Origin: an uncultured Caulobacteraceae bacterium
Lineage (GTDB): Bacteria; Pseudomonadota; Alphaproteobacteria; Caulobacterales; Caulobacteraceae
Reading direction: 5' to 3'
Assembly: GCA_937138625.1 (NCBI GenBank)
Contig: CAKZPF010000003.1
Location: forward strand, 372,001-436,000
Length of the DNA: 64,000 nt
Below are positions 26,004 to 34,649 of the stretch, piece by piece. Both the position numbers and the translations under genes were made by a program. Positions within the stretch are counted from its first letter, which is position 1; each line of letters begins with the position of its first letter. A model generated the notes under the pieces. It ran no database searches. It worked only from the letters and a program-made list of their open reading frames with translations, and was not told where the DNA came from.

Positions 26004-26126
26004 ACCGAGCGGGCCTTATGACATAGCCCCTAGCGGGGGACAAGGGGGTTTATTTTTTTGGCGATACCTCAAAGGATGGCAGACAATCCTGCGCGCATCG
26101 CGCGCGTGAGCTGGCCGACGACCGTC
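25963..26126. repeat. About 167-bp tandem duplication, copy 2
   Basis: This copy repeats the tRNA 5' half, gcgggccttatgacatagcc (26009-26028), and the block from gcgcgcatcgcgcgcgtgag to ctggccgacgaccgtc (ending 26126). The two ends are nearly identical, while the middle (26029-26088) has diverged from 25862-25920. Confidence 0.85.
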
Positions 26127-26150
26127 TCCAATCTTACGGCACTATACCGT

Positions 26151-26651
26151 TTATGCCCGTTCGCCCTGCACGGCCTTCAGGCGGGCCTGGGCGTCCAGCA
26201 AGGTGTCCAAAACCTTATCCAGGCGTGCCTTGGCCTCGGCGTTGTGGGGGTGTAACGGCACAGCCGCCAAGCCCGGCGTCCCTTGCGGTGCGGCCGCCCC
26301 GGGGGCCGCGTTCGGTGCCGAAGGCTCGTCAGTCTTATCCGCCGCCGATGGGGCCGTGGCCATCACCGCCGGCGCGCCCTCGCCCGCTTGCAGCATCGCC
26401 TTCAGGCCGTGGGTACGGTGCAGCTTTTGCACGCCTTTGATGGTCATGCCGTCATCATGCAGCAGGCGCTTGACGGCCTTGAGAATATCCAGATCCTGGG
26501 GCCGATACAAACGCCGGCCACCAGCCCGTTTCATTGGCCGCACAAAGGAAAACTTGGTCTCCCAAAAGCGCAGCACATGCTGCGGCACGCCAATGATATC
26601 GGCGGCTTCGGAAATGGTGCGATAGGCGTCTGGTGCCTTGTGATCAGACAT
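26151..26651 (-). CDS. MerR-family transcriptional regulator
   Basis: The first 70 residues form a MerR winged helix (YRTISEAADIIGVPQHVLRF, WETKFSFVRPMKRAGGRR, LYRPQDLDILKAVKRLLHDD). The middle is Ala/Pro-rich and probably flexible, and the last 30 residues form a possible coiled coil (AEAKARLDKVLDTLLDAQAR). There are no cysteines, so metal sensing of the MerR/CueR kind is unlikely. It lies 33 bp downstream of ihfA on the same strand, an arrangement common in alphaproteobacteria. Targets are unknown. Confidence 0.92.
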   Translation of the reverse strand: MSDHKAPDAYRTISEAADIIGVPQHVLRFWETKFSFVRPMKRAGGRRLYRPQDLDILKAVKRLLHDDGMTIKGVQKLHRTHGLKAMLQAGEGAPAVMATAPSAADKTDEPSAPNAAPGAAAPQGTPGLAAVPLHPHNAEAKARLDKVLDTLLDAQARLKAVQGERA

Positions 26652-26684
26652 CGTGCGGTCGTCCTGTTGGGGTTATGGCGGCGC

Positions 26685-26984
26685 CTAGGAAAGGGCGCGG
26701 TCCACCTTGTCCTTCATCAATTGCGAAGGCCGGAAGGTCACCACGCGGCGTTCTGTAATGGCAGCGGTTTCCCCGGTTTTGGGGTTGCGGCCCACGCGGG
26801 GTGACTTTTTGCGGGGGGTGAACACACCAAAGCCTGACAACTTCACCACTTCGTCCTTCGCCAAGCTGTCGATGATCAAATCCAAAACGTCTTCCACCAG
26901 GGCGGACGATTCCGTGCGGGTCAGACCCACGGATTTGTGAATGGCTTCGGCGAGGTCTGCGCGTGTGAGTGTTTTTTCAGACAT
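26685..26984 (-). CDS. ihfA: Integration host factor subunit alpha
   Basis: IHF-alpha is half of the DNA-bending heterodimer used in replication, recombination and sigma-54 transcription. Its 99 residues have the HU/IHF fold: [40 protein letters not shown] and [20 protein letters not shown]. The Pro of the beta-arm tip is within the GRNPKTGE segment. The MerR gene follows 33 bp downstream. The beta subunit gene is not in this window. Confidence 0.96.
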   Translation of the reverse strand: MSEKTLTRADLAEAIHKSVGLTRTESSALVEDVLDLIIDSLAKDEVVKLSGFGVFTPRKKSPRVGRNPKTGETAAITERRVVTFRPSQLMKDKVDRALS

Positions 26985-27090
26985 AGTGGTCCTCGGTCCC
27001 TCGGGTTACTCGGTGTGTATCAGAATCGCGATCATGCACGCGGCTGAATCGGATTTCAATGGGGCTTGGGTGGGAAAATCGTAAAATTTT

Positions 27091-28059
27091 TCAATATGTC
27101 ACAACCCCAGCGCCCCAGGTGAACCCCCCGCCCATGGCTGCCAGCATGATGGTCTGCCCACGACGGATGCGCCCATCCTGAACCGCCACATCAAAAGCCA
27201 AGGGCACAGATGCCGCCGAGGTATTGGCGTGCTGTGCCAATGTCGAGATCACACGCTCTCGATCGAGGCCCGCTTTGTCGGCCACGGCGTCCAAAATGCG
27301 TTGGTTGGCTTGGTGAGGCACCACCCAGTCCATATCCGCCAAGGCCAGACCCGCCTCTTGCGCGGCTTGGCTCATGGCCGTACTCATGTTCGTCACGGCG
27401 TGGCGAAAAACATCACGGCCCGCCATGCGCAAATGGCCCACCCGCTGCCCACGCGCCGGTCCCCCATCCACATACAACAGATCCCGCAAGCGCCCCTCGG
27501 CGTGCAGGTTCAGGGCGTGGATGTGGTCGGTGTCGCTGGCCTCAAGAGCCCAAGCCCCGGCCCCATCGCCAAACAGCACACAGGTGCCCCGGTCGGTCCA
27601 GTCCACAATACGGCTCATGGCCTCGGCGCCCACCAACAGCGCCTTGCGGGCGCGGCCCGCCCGCAGCATGGCATCCACCACCCCAAGGCCATACAGAAAG
27701 CCCGAGCACACCGCCTGTACATCAAAGGCCGGAATGGGCCCGCACCCCAGGCGCGCCTGCACCTGCACCGCCGTGGCGGGAAAGGTATCATCGGGTGTGG
27801 TGGTGGCCACCACAATCAGGTCCACTTCATCAGTGCCCCAGCCCGCCGCCGCCAAAGCCCTTTGGGCCGCAGAAACCGCGAGATCCGAGGTCAACTCGTC
27901 ATCGCCCACCACATGGCGTTGCGCGATGCCCGTTCGGCTGCGGATCCATTCATCCGAGCTTTCAAGCTCGGGCGGCAAATCTGAATTTTTTAAAACCGTC
28001 TGGGGCAAGGCGCTGCCCACCCCGGCAATGCGCACGCCGGATTGCCGCAGATCTGCCAT
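27091..28059 (-). CDS. fabH: 3-oxoacyl-ACP synthase III
   Basis: FabH condenses acetyl-CoA with malonyl-ACP to start fatty-acid synthesis. The catalytic triad is Cys118 (DVQAVCSGFLYG), His in VPHQANQRILD, and Asn in AQHANTSAAS. The length is 322 residues and the last residues GGGFTWGAGVV are typical. An ATG at 28059 overlaps the plsX stop by one base (TGATG); an in-frame GTG at 28062 also exists. With plsX it forms the usual plsX-fabH unit upstream of ihfA-merR. Confidence 0.97.
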   Translation of the reverse strand: MADLRQSGVRIAGVGSALPQTVLKNSDLPPELESSDEWIRSRTGIAQRHVVGDDELTSDLAVSAAQRALAAAGWGTDEVDLIVVATTTPDDTFPATAVQVQARLGCGPIPAFDVQAVCSGFLYGLGVVDAMLRAGRARKALLVGAEAMSRIVDWTDRGTCVLFGDGAGAWALEASDTDHIHALNLHAEGRLRDLLYVDGGPARGQRVGHLRMAGRDVFRHAVTNMSTAMSQAAQEAGLALADMDWVVPHQANQRILDAVADKAGLDRERVISTLAQHANTSAASVPLAFDVAVQDGRIRRGQTIMLAAMGGGFTWGAGVVTY

Positions 28060-29132
28060 CACATCACGCTTTCGGTGGGCAGACCACGAACATCCTCGAG
28101 GCGGTTAAGGTTCTTGGCGATCTCATCGGCAAATTGACTATGAGCCATCTGGTTGGCCACTGTCAGGGCGGCGGCAAAGCCCTTGGCATCCGTGCCGCCA
28201 TGGCTTTTGACCACCACACCGTTCAGGCCCAGAAACACACCGCCATTGACCCGCGAAGGATCAAGCCGTTCTTTGATCCGCTTCAAAACCCCCATCGAGG
28301 CCACCGCCGCCATTTTCGAAGCCACACTTTCCGAATAGGCTTCGCGAACATAATGGGCGATCAGGCGCGCTGCGCCCTCGGCGGTTTTCAGGGCGACATT
28401 GCCGGTAAAGCCATCGGTGACGATCACATCGGTATGGCCCAGGGATATGCCGTCGCCCTCGACAAACCCGCGGAAGTCCATATCCAGGCCGCAATCCCGG
28501 ATCAGTTTGGCCGCCCGTTTGATCTCGTCATGGCCCTTCACGTCTTCGGTGCCGATGTTCAACAGCCCCACGGTCGGTTTGGCTTTGCCGTGAACCGCGC
28601 GGTGAAAGGCCTCGCCCATAATGGCGAATTCCACCAATTGCTCGGCCGAGCATTCTACATTTGCCCCCACATCCAACACGGCGCCCATGCCTTCGGGGCT
28701 GGGCCAGCTGGCGCAAATGGCGGGGCGGTCGATGCCGGGCATGGTGCGCAAGCCCAGTTTCGCAACCGCCATCAAGGCGCCCGTGTTGCCTGCCGAGACC
28801 GCAACCGCGGCCGTTTTTTCTTTCACCGCTTTGATGGCCAGGGCCATCGAGGTTTCGCGGCGGCGAATGGCCTGGGCCGGTTTTTCATCCATGGCCACGG
28901 TTTCAGCGGTGTGATGCACCGTCACGCGATGAGCCTGCGCCTGCAAGCTGGCCATATGGGGTTGGATCTGGGTCTTGTCGCCAAACAGGCTGATGTCCAC
29001 ATCATCGGCGGCCTGATCCAAGAACAGGGCCACACCGGGAATGGTAACCTCGGGTCCCGCATCGCCGCCCATGGCGTCGACGGCGATGTGTAAACGATTT
29101 CGGCTGCTGTTCTGGCCTGGTTGCGTGCTCAT
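28059..29132 (-). CDS. plsX: Phosphate acyltransferase PlsX
   Basis: PlsX converts acyl-ACP to acyl phosphate, the substrate of PlsY (encoded at 8.6-9.3 kb). Recognisable segments are IAVDAMGGDAGPEVTIPGVA, SVSAGNTGALMAVAKLGL, PTVGLLNIGTEDVKGHDEIK and VTDGFTGNVALKTAEGAA. The length is 357 residues. It is translationally coupled to fabH. The CBP3-like gene upstream ends 8 bp before the start. Confidence 0.97.
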   Translation of the reverse strand: MSTQPGQNSSRNRLHIAVDAMGGDAGPEVTIPGVALFLDQAADDVDISLFGDKTQIQPHMASLQAQAHRVTVHHTAETVAMDEKPAQAIRRRETSMALAIKAVKEKTAAVAVSAGNTGALMAVAKLGLRTMPGIDRPAICASWPSPEGMGAVLDVGANVECSAEQLVEFAIMGEAFHRAVHGKAKPTVGLLNIGTEDVKGHDEIKRAAKLIRDCGLDMDFRGFVEGDGISLGHTDVIVTDGFTGNVALKTAEGAARLIAHYVREAYSESVASKMAAVASMGVLKRIKERLDPSRVNGGVFLGLNGVVVKSHGGTDAKGFAAALTVANQMAHSQFADEIAKNLNRLEDVRGLPTESVM

Positions 29133-29140
29133 GGCGCTAT

Positions 29141-29647
29141 TTAGGCAGGGCTTTGCTGATTTGCCAAACCCTTTGCGCCCCGATCCGGCAGGTTTTTCAA
29201 GAAAATTTCCGCCAAATTATAAGCCCCCGGCGCTGGCGTCGTGGACAGCCAAATGTTTTGCGCCAGGGCACGGGCCAAGGCCTCTTTGGGGTCGTCGGAT
29301 TTTACAGCCCCGGCATAATCCTCGAAACGGCTATAGATGGCGGCCACCAGCTTTTTCATGCGCTTGGCAAACCCTTTGTCATTGAACCCTTGTTCGCGCA
29401 GGGTGCCTTCGACCTCATCCACCAGGCGGTCGAACAGGGCCTGGGCCACATCGCGTTCGTCTTGGCTTTGGTGAAGCGTAATAGCCTGCCATACAAAGGC
29501 CACCAACAGATCAAACCGGCCTTCCATGGTGTCGGGCACGCCATCAGTTTCATAAAACGCGGGCGTGCGCGCCGAGGCCACCAGGGCCTGGAACTGCGAC
29601 TCAATATCAGGGCGCGATTTGCGCCGTCCAAAAAAGCTTGCGAACAT
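29141..29647 (-). CDS. Ubiquinol-cytochrome c chaperone (CBP3/UQCC1-like)
   Basis: This 168-residue protein belongs to the CBP3/UQCC1 family, which in mitochondria binds newly made cytochrome b and promotes bc1-complex assembly. FDLLVAFVWQAITLHQ followed by ALFDRLVDEVEGTLREQGFN, then KRMKKLVAAIYSRFEDYAGA, follow the family pattern. The ATG at 29647 is chosen over a GTG at 29671. It precedes plsX by 8 bp. In other alphaproteobacteria this gene also sits next to plsX and a BamE-like gene. Confidence 0.9.
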   Translation of the reverse strand: MFASFFGRRKSRPDIESQFQALVASARTPAFYETDGVPDTMEGRFDLLVAFVWQAITLHQSQDERDVAQALFDRLVDEVEGTLREQGFNDKGFAKRMKKLVAAIYSRFEDYAGAVKSDDPKEALARALAQNIWLSTTPAPGAYNLAEIFLKNLPDRGAKGLANQQSPA

Positions 29648-29763
29648 CGTCAAAGACAGTACCCTGCCCACCTGTCAGGTCAAGCCGAGATCAACCGAAT
29701 CTGTGCTGACCACTATGAATGCTGTCGGGCACATGCGCCCTGACACCGACAAAGGATATGATG

Positions 29764-30216
29764 ATGACCAACCGTGCCGTGCTGATCGCCGCCTTTGCCA
29801 CTGTGGGCCTGTCTTTGGCTGCGGGGGGCTGTTCTTCGGTGAAATCCTATCATGGGTTTTTGACCGATGAGGCCAAACCGTCGGAGGTCGCCGCCGGCAT
29901 GGACACCAAATCCACCGTGCTGAACCGGTTGGGGTCGCCCTCGACCAAAAGCACCTTTGAGCGCGACATCTGGTACTATGTGCACGCCAAGCGCGAGCAG
30001 TTCGCTTATAACAAGGCCGAAACCATCGAACGCGAGGTGACCGAGATCACCTTTGGACCTGATGATCGGGTGGAAAGTGTGCGCACCTATGATCTGAACG
30101 ATGCGCGCTATGTGGACATTGCTGATGGCAAAACCCCCACACTCGGGCGCGAGCTGAATGTGTTCGAGCAAATTTTCGGCAACATCGGTCGGGGCAGCCT
30201 ACCGGTTGATGACTAA
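29764..30216 (+). CDS. bamE: BamE/SmpA-family outer-membrane assembly lipoprotein
   Basis: BamE is a small lipoprotein of the BAM complex that inserts beta-barrel proteins. The N-terminus is hydrophobic and ends in AAGGCSS, a plausible though imperfect lipobox. The core VAAGMDTKSTVLNRLGSPST then FERDIWYYVHAKREQ matches the SmpA/OmlA fold (GMTKxxVxxLLGxP ... WYY). Three ATGs in a row occur at 29758-29766; the last has AAAGGA at the best spacing (7 nt). It is divergent from the CBP3-like gene, a common alphaproteobacterial arrangement. Confidence 0.88.
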   Translation: MTNRAVLIAAFATVGLSLAAGGCSSVKSYHGFLTDEAKPSEVAAGMDTKSTVLNRLGSPSTKSTFERDIWYYVHAKREQFAYNKAETIEREVTEITFGPDDRVESVRTYDLNDARYVDIADGKTPTLGRELNVFEQIFGNIGRGSLPVDD

Positions 30217-30219
30217 GGT

Positions 30220-30741
30220 TTAGTCTTGCTTCTTCTCACCAATGCGCTCGTCCCAGTTTTCATTCAAAACGGGCATATGCACGTAATCTCCATTAATGCC
30301 ATCAGCTTCCGGATTTTCAGCTTTCAACGTGGCAATATGTTGCTCTAACTCCTGAAAATTCTCTTCTGCATTTTCATGGTTGATATAAAAGATATCATTG
30401 TTGGTACTAAAAATGCTTCTATAGATAGATTCGGGCTTCACATACCCACCGCGATAATGCGTTGGGCCTTCCAGTTCTTCGGCGGTAATGACACCATCCC
30501 CATCCAACTGAAAGAAGTGTTCGATTTGCTCAACCAGTTCAGGGTACTGATTGATCGCATCTGCCATGGTTTGGTGGATGCCAGTTTCAACCAGCTGCTC
30601 ACCATAAAACTGGTCTTGGAATTTTTCTGGCAAATTATTATGTACGTAGCCTACAAATTCTTCCACAGTGACCATGCCATCTTTGTTGGCATCAATGGCT
30701 TTGGCAGAGAGATCAAGGTTGGCGATATTTTGAGTACCCAT
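30220..30741 (-). CDS. EF-hand protein of unknown function, paralogue 1
   Basis: A 173-residue acidic protein without signal peptide or membrane segment. A canonical EF-hand loop (DANKDGMVTVEE, 17-28) lies near the N-terminus. A second loop, QLDGDGVITAEE (78-89), has Gln at position 1 and may bind calcium weakly. HYRGG follows at 95-99. The rest is helical and acidic with no family I recognise. The same layout occurs in the neighbour upstream. The start at 30741 (MGTQNIANLD) is preferred over 30774. Base composition is visibly more AT-rich than the flanking genes, suggesting foreign origin. Function unknown. Confidence 0.75.
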   Translation of the reverse strand: MGTQNIANLDLSAKAIDANKDGMVTVEEFVGYVHNNLPEKFQDQFYGEQLVETGIHQTMADAINQYPELVEQIEHFFQLDGDGVITAEELEGPTHYRGGYVKPESIYRSIFSTNNDIFYINHENAEENFQELEQHIATLKAENPEADGINGDYVHMPVLNENWDERIGEKKQD

Positions 30742-30856
30742 AGGAAAATTCCTTATTGCTAATTTTAAAAACACACCTTTGTATCAGTTTGGTTTCTGAA
30801 TATCAAGGCTATGCCCCTGCCAGGCGAAACGGGAAGGTAACTTAGGTCGTGGCAGT

Positions 30857-31576
30857 TTAGTCATTGATGAGTAGGCCCTGGGGATCTGTTTCTGGCAGGC
30901 CATATGGGTATGGCACGCCCATCATCGCGTTCAACATCTGGGCGGGAATGGCATCACCTGTCATTAGGCGCTGATCAATATAATGTGTTGAGAGCTCGAA
31001 CGTGTAGGCCTCGCCCACCGCCGGTGAGACCACCAGCTCATCCTCGATGTGATAGCCATGGGCCTCGCCGGTGTCATCGAGATAAGCCCCCCACCCCGCC
31101 AAGGTCGGCACATCCTGGCCGGGGAAATATTTAGCGTTCAGATGCTGCGACAGATTGGCGTTATAGGCCGCAAAGGCCTTGTCCACAGCGGTTTTGCCAT
31201 TGTCATCTTTTGGGGCCGCTTGGTTGCCGCGATAGGTCATGGCCTGTTGGATTTCGCTGAACACCACATCCATGTCGGATTTCATCTCGCCATCGCTGAG
31301 GGCATTGAATTCGTCAACCGTCAAACGTCCGTCGGCTGTCCCCTTGCCCTCGGATTTCAAATGACGCTCAAGGATTTCCACCACCAGGGGCGCGCCATTA
31401 AAGGCCCGGACAAAGGTCTCTTTCATAGCGCCTGACGTGGCCTTGTGATCTCGGTAGGGTTTGCGGTCATCATCCAGCAGTTTGTCTTCCACAAAGGTAT
31501 GAAAATCTTCGCGGGTGATCTGCCCATCAGCATTCATGTCAAGGGTGCTGGCGGATATATCTGGTGTGATGCTCAT
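30857..31576 (-). CDS. EF-hand protein of unknown function, paralogue 2
   Basis: A 239-residue acidic cytoplasmic-type protein. EF-hand loop 1 is DMNADGQITRED (13-24) and a degenerate loop KGTADGRLTVDE lies at about 78-89. TYRGNQ follows at 114-119, matching the YRG after the second loop of paralogue 1. The C-terminal half (HGYHIEDELVVSPAVGEAYT and onward) has no counterpart in paralogue 1 and no recognisable family. The gap between the two genes is about 115 bp and they could be co-transcribed. A calcium-dependent regulatory or buffering role is possible, but nothing in the sequence names a partner. Confidence 0.75.
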   Translation of the reverse strand: MSITPDISASTLDMNADGQITREDFHTFVEDKLLDDDRKPYRDHKATSGAMKETFVRAFNGAPLVVEILERHLKSEGKGTADGRLTVDEFNALSDGEMKSDMDVVFSEIQQAMTYRGNQAAPKDDNGKTAVDKAFAAYNANLSQHLNAKYFPGQDVPTLAGWGAYLDDTGEAHGYHIEDELVVSPAVGEAYTFELSTHYIDQRLMTGDAIPAQMLNAMMGVPYPYGLPETDPQGLLIND

Positions 31577-31662
31577 AATGTCCTCCGCATTTTCAAACGC
31601 CTGGGTCAGCCCGGCCCACCATATGTAAAATATTTGTAATGACCAGCCTTTAAAAGGTCAAA

Positions 31663-31693
31663 CAAAAACCCCCGCAGCCGAGGCCGCGGGGGT
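31663..31693 (-). terminator. Rho-independent terminator of hppA
   Basis: ACCCCCGC (31668-31675) pairs with GCGGGGGT (31686-31693). Read on the minus strand the hairpin is followed by TTTTTGTTT, 26 bp after the hppA stop codon. Confidence 0.85.
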
Positions 31694-31718
31694 CTGAAGA
31701 TTGTGATCACAGATCAGA

Positions 31719-33857
31719 TTACATGTGTGCCAAAGCAGCCAACAGCAACAAGGCCACAATGTTGGTGATCTTAATCATCGGGTTCACGGCGGGACCGGCA
31801 GTGTCCTTATAGGGGTCACCAACGGTATCACCGGTCACAGCGGCTTTGTGCGCTTCCGAGCCCTTGCCGCCATGATGACCTTCTTCGATCAGTTTCTTGG
31901 CGTTGTCCCAGGCCCCACCACCGGAGGTCATGGAAATGGCCACAAACAGACCGGTCACGATCACACCCATCAACATGGCACCCACCGCCGCAAAGGCGTT
32001 GGCCTTGCCCGCGATGGCGTTGATCGCAAAGAACAGCACGATCGGCGAAAGCACCGGCAACAAGGATGGCACAATCATTTCCCGGATTGCCGCCTTGGTC
32101 AGGATGTCCACAGCACGACCGTAGTCAGGCTTGGTTTTGAACTCCATGATGCCAGGCATTTCTTTGAACTGACGACGAACCTCAACCACAACCGCTTCGG
32201 CGGCGCGGCCCACGGCCATCATCGACATGCCACCGAACAGGAACGGCAACATCCCACCAAAGAACAGACCCACAACCACATAAGGGTTCGAGAGGTCAAA
32301 GGCCAAAGCCCCCATATCCGCAAAGTACGGATAGACCTCGGCGTTTTCAGGGGCCGAGAAGTGCTTCAGGTCTTCGGTATAGGCCCCAAACAGAACCAAG
32401 GCCCCCAAACCAGCTGAACCAATGGCATAGCCCTTGGTCACGGCTTTGGTGGTGTTCCCCACAGCATCCAGCGCATCGGTGGCCACCCGCACATCACCCG
32501 GCATGCCCGCCATTTCGGCGATCCCACCGGCGTTGTCGGTGACCGGACCAAAAGCATCCAGCGCCACAATCATACCAGCAAGGGCCAGCATGGTGGTGGT
32601 GGCGATGGCGATCCCAAACAGACCCGCCAGGTTATAGGTGACGATGATCCCCGCGATGATGGTCAAGGCTGGCAAAGCGGTCGATTCCAATGACACGGCC
32701 AGACCTTGAATCACGTTGGTACCATGACCGGATTCAGACGCCTTTGCCACAGACTTCACGGGGCGGAATTCGGTGCCCGTATAGTACTCGGTGATCCAGA
32801 CGATGGCCGCGGTCACAACCAGACCCACAACCCCACACCAGAACAGAGACAGGCCGGTCATTTCTTTGCCGGTCGAGGTCAAGAGCTGGGTGTCAAACGG
32901 CACGATGTGGCTGACCACAGCGGCCACGCCCAACAGCGACAACACGCCGGTGGCGATCAGACCTTTGTACAAAGCGCCCATGATGGATTGTGACTTGCCC
33001 AAGCGCACAAAGTAGGTGCCCAGGATCGAGGTGATGATGCACACGCCACCAATGGCCAGCGGCAGCAGCATCATTTGACCAACCACGATATCACCCGCAA
33101 AGCGGAAGAAAATCGAAGCCAAAACCATGGTGGCCACGATGGTCACGGCATAGGTTTCAAACAGGTCAGCGGCCATACCGGCGCAGTCACCCACATTGTC
33201 ACCCACGTTATCGGCGATGGTGGCGGCGTTGCGGGGGTCATCCTCGGGGATGCCGGCCTCAACTTTACCCACCATGTCACCGCCAACGTCGGCGCCTTTG
33301 GTGAAGATCCCGCCGCCCAGGCGCGCGAAGATCGAAATCAAGGACGCCCCAAAGCCCAAGGCCACCAAGGCGTCAACCACATCACGGCTCATGGGCGACA
33401 AGCCCATACCCGCTGTCAGCACGGCATAATACCCCGCCACACCCAACAGCGCGAGGCCCGCGACCAGCATACCGGTCACGGCGCCCGAACGGAACGCCAC
33501 CGACAGACCTTTGTCCAGGCCTTCGGATGCGGCTTGGGCGGTGCGCACGTTGGCACGAACCGAGACCAACATACCAATAAAGCCCGCAGCCCCAGACAAA
33601 GCGGCCCCAATCAAAAACCCAAGGGCGGTTTTCCAACCCAATAGGAAAAAGATGGCCACCAGCACCACAACACCCACGATGGCGATGGTGGTGTATTGGC
33701 GTTTCAGATAGGCGTTGGCGCCTTCCTGAATGGCCGCAGCGATTTCTTGCATTTTTTCGTTACCGGCAGACGACGACATCAAAGAGTGGATCTGCACGGC
33801 GCCATACATCAACGAGAGAAGCCCCGCGACGATGACCAACCAGAGTTCATTGCTCAT
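31719..33857 (-). CDS. hppA: H+-translocating pyrophosphatase, K+-independent type
   Basis: HppA couples pyrophosphate hydrolysis to proton pumping across the inner membrane. The 712-residue protein has about 16 membrane segments. It carries the pyrophosphate-binding motif [20 protein letters not shown], then [20 protein letters not shown], and the second acidic motif [16 protein letters not shown]. The [10 protein letters not shown] segment has Lys at the position that, from published mutagenesis, makes the enzyme independent of potassium. The ATG at 33857 has AAGGA 8 nt upstream; the open frame to 33995 is an overextension. A terminator follows. Confidence 0.97.
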   Translation of the reverse strand: MSNELWLVIVAGLLSLMYGAVQIHSLMSSSAGNEKMQEIAAAIQEGANAYLKRQYTTIAIVGVVVLVAIFFLLGWKTALGFLIGAALSGAAGFIGMLVSVRANVRTAQAASEGLDKGLSVAFRSGAVTGMLVAGLALLGVAGYYAVLTAGMGLSPMSRDVVDALVALGFGASLISIFARLGGGIFTKGADVGGDMVGKVEAGIPEDDPRNAATIADNVGDNVGDCAGMAADLFETYAVTIVATMVLASIFFRFAGDIVVGQMMLLPLAIGGVCIITSILGTYFVRLGKSQSIMGALYKGLIATGVLSLLGVAAVVSHIVPFDTQLLTSTGKEMTGLSLFWCGVVGLVVTAAIVWITEYYTGTEFRPVKSVAKASESGHGTNVIQGLAVSLESTALPALTIIAGIIVTYNLAGLFGIAIATTTMLALAGMIVALDAFGPVTDNAGGIAEMAGMPGDVRVATDALDAVGNTTKAVTKGYAIGSAGLGALVLFGAYTEDLKHFSAPENAEVYPYFADMGALAFDLSNPYVVVGLFFGGMLPFLFGGMSMMAVGRAAEAVVVEVRRQFKEMPGIMEFKTKPDYGRAVDILTKAAIREMIVPSLLPVLSPIVLFFAINAIAGKANAFAAVGAMLMGVIVTGLFVAISMTSGGGAWDNAKKLIEEGHHGGKGSEAHKAAVTGDTVGDPYKDTAGPAVNPMIKITNIVALLLLAALAHM

Positions 33858-34161
33858 ATTTTCATTCCTTCGGGGAAGCCCCCTAATCCCAGTCTTAACA
33901 AGAAGGAGGCCACAAACGGGTGCTTCGATGAGTGCAAAAGCGCAGCACAAAACCCCCGCAGACTGCGGCCCATAGTGCGCACGTTCTGCCACCAAGTGTG
34001 ACAGGGATCAACACCTCTTCACCTCTCAGGCGAGTTTTGCTGGCAAATTTTTTGGGAATACGCTTCTTGATCACAGAGGTCCGACAGGTCAATGGGCGCT
34101 TGTGCCACAGGCTATGGCCAAGCCCATATCAGAGATCCGTGTGTCAACATTAGACCGCGGG
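33858..34161. other. Long hppA leader/intergenic region
   Basis: These 304 bp between hppA and the FliL-like gene hold no gene I can support. They presumably contain the hppA promoter. A perfect minus-strand TTGACA lies at 34147-34142, but no -10 hexamer stands at the right distance. No riboswitch fold is recognised. Confidence 0.5.
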
Positions 34162-34626
34162 CTAGCGCACCGCCACCTTTTGGCTGTCGAGGTATTCAGG
34201 CCACATCTTTTCGATCACACCCTTACCATAGACCTTTTCCATGGCGGGAATGATGTCTGATTCGATTTTTGAACGATCAAAGTCTTTCAGATTTTCCGGA
34301 TCGGTCATGTCCACCTTGTGCACAATGCGCACCAAGGCATCGCGGCCATAGTGGGCGTCATCGCGAATTTTCCAGGGGTCCGCCTTGGGGGACAGCTTCA
34401 TGCGAAAGGTCACAAACAGATAATTGACCAAACGTTCGTTGCGGGAAATGGGCATAATGATGGTGGGCAACTCCACCTCGCGGGGGTCTTTTTCTTCAAC
34501 CGCCCCCCCATCAGCTGCCCAAGCCGTTGAGGCAACAGGCAGCCCGCCCATAGCCAACACGCCCCCCAGCGCCAAAGCCAGCAGGCCGTTTTTCGTTCCC
34601 ATGATCATATTCTGTGTGCGTTTCAT
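34162..34626 (-). CDS. Exported protein of unknown function, possibly FliL-like
   Basis: The 154-residue protein has a signal peptide ending STAWA-ADG (about residue 38) after a hydrophobic core LLALALGGVLAMGG. The mature part (VELPTIIMPISRNERLVNYL, then FVTFRMKL, RDALVRIVHKVD, SKIESDIIPAMEKVYG) has a strand-strand-helix-helix order like the FliL domain, but the similarity is weak. It lies 23 bp downstream of the amidase gene on the same strand and is probably co-transcribed, so an envelope role is likely. No flagellar genes are nearby. Confidence 0.6.
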   Translation of the reverse strand: MKRTQNMIMGTKNGLLALALGGVLAMGGLPVASTAWAADGGAVEEKDPREVELPTIIMPISRNERLVNYLFVTFRMKLSPKADPWKIRDDAHYGRDALVRIVHKVDMTDPENLKDFDRSKIESDIIPAMEKVYGKGVIEKMWPEYLDSQKVAVR

Positions 34627-34649
34627 CTCTTGTGTCCCCTCAAAGGGTC

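Noticed and set aside
27210-29093. A 627-codon plus-strand open frame across fabH and plsX
   Set aside because: It spans two well-recognised genes on the other strand and has low-complexity His/Gly/Arg composition typical of an antisense shadow.
34119-34147. Minus-strand TTGACA as an hppA promoter
   Set aside because: The best -10-like hexamers stand 11-13 bp away instead of 16-18, so I could not support it.
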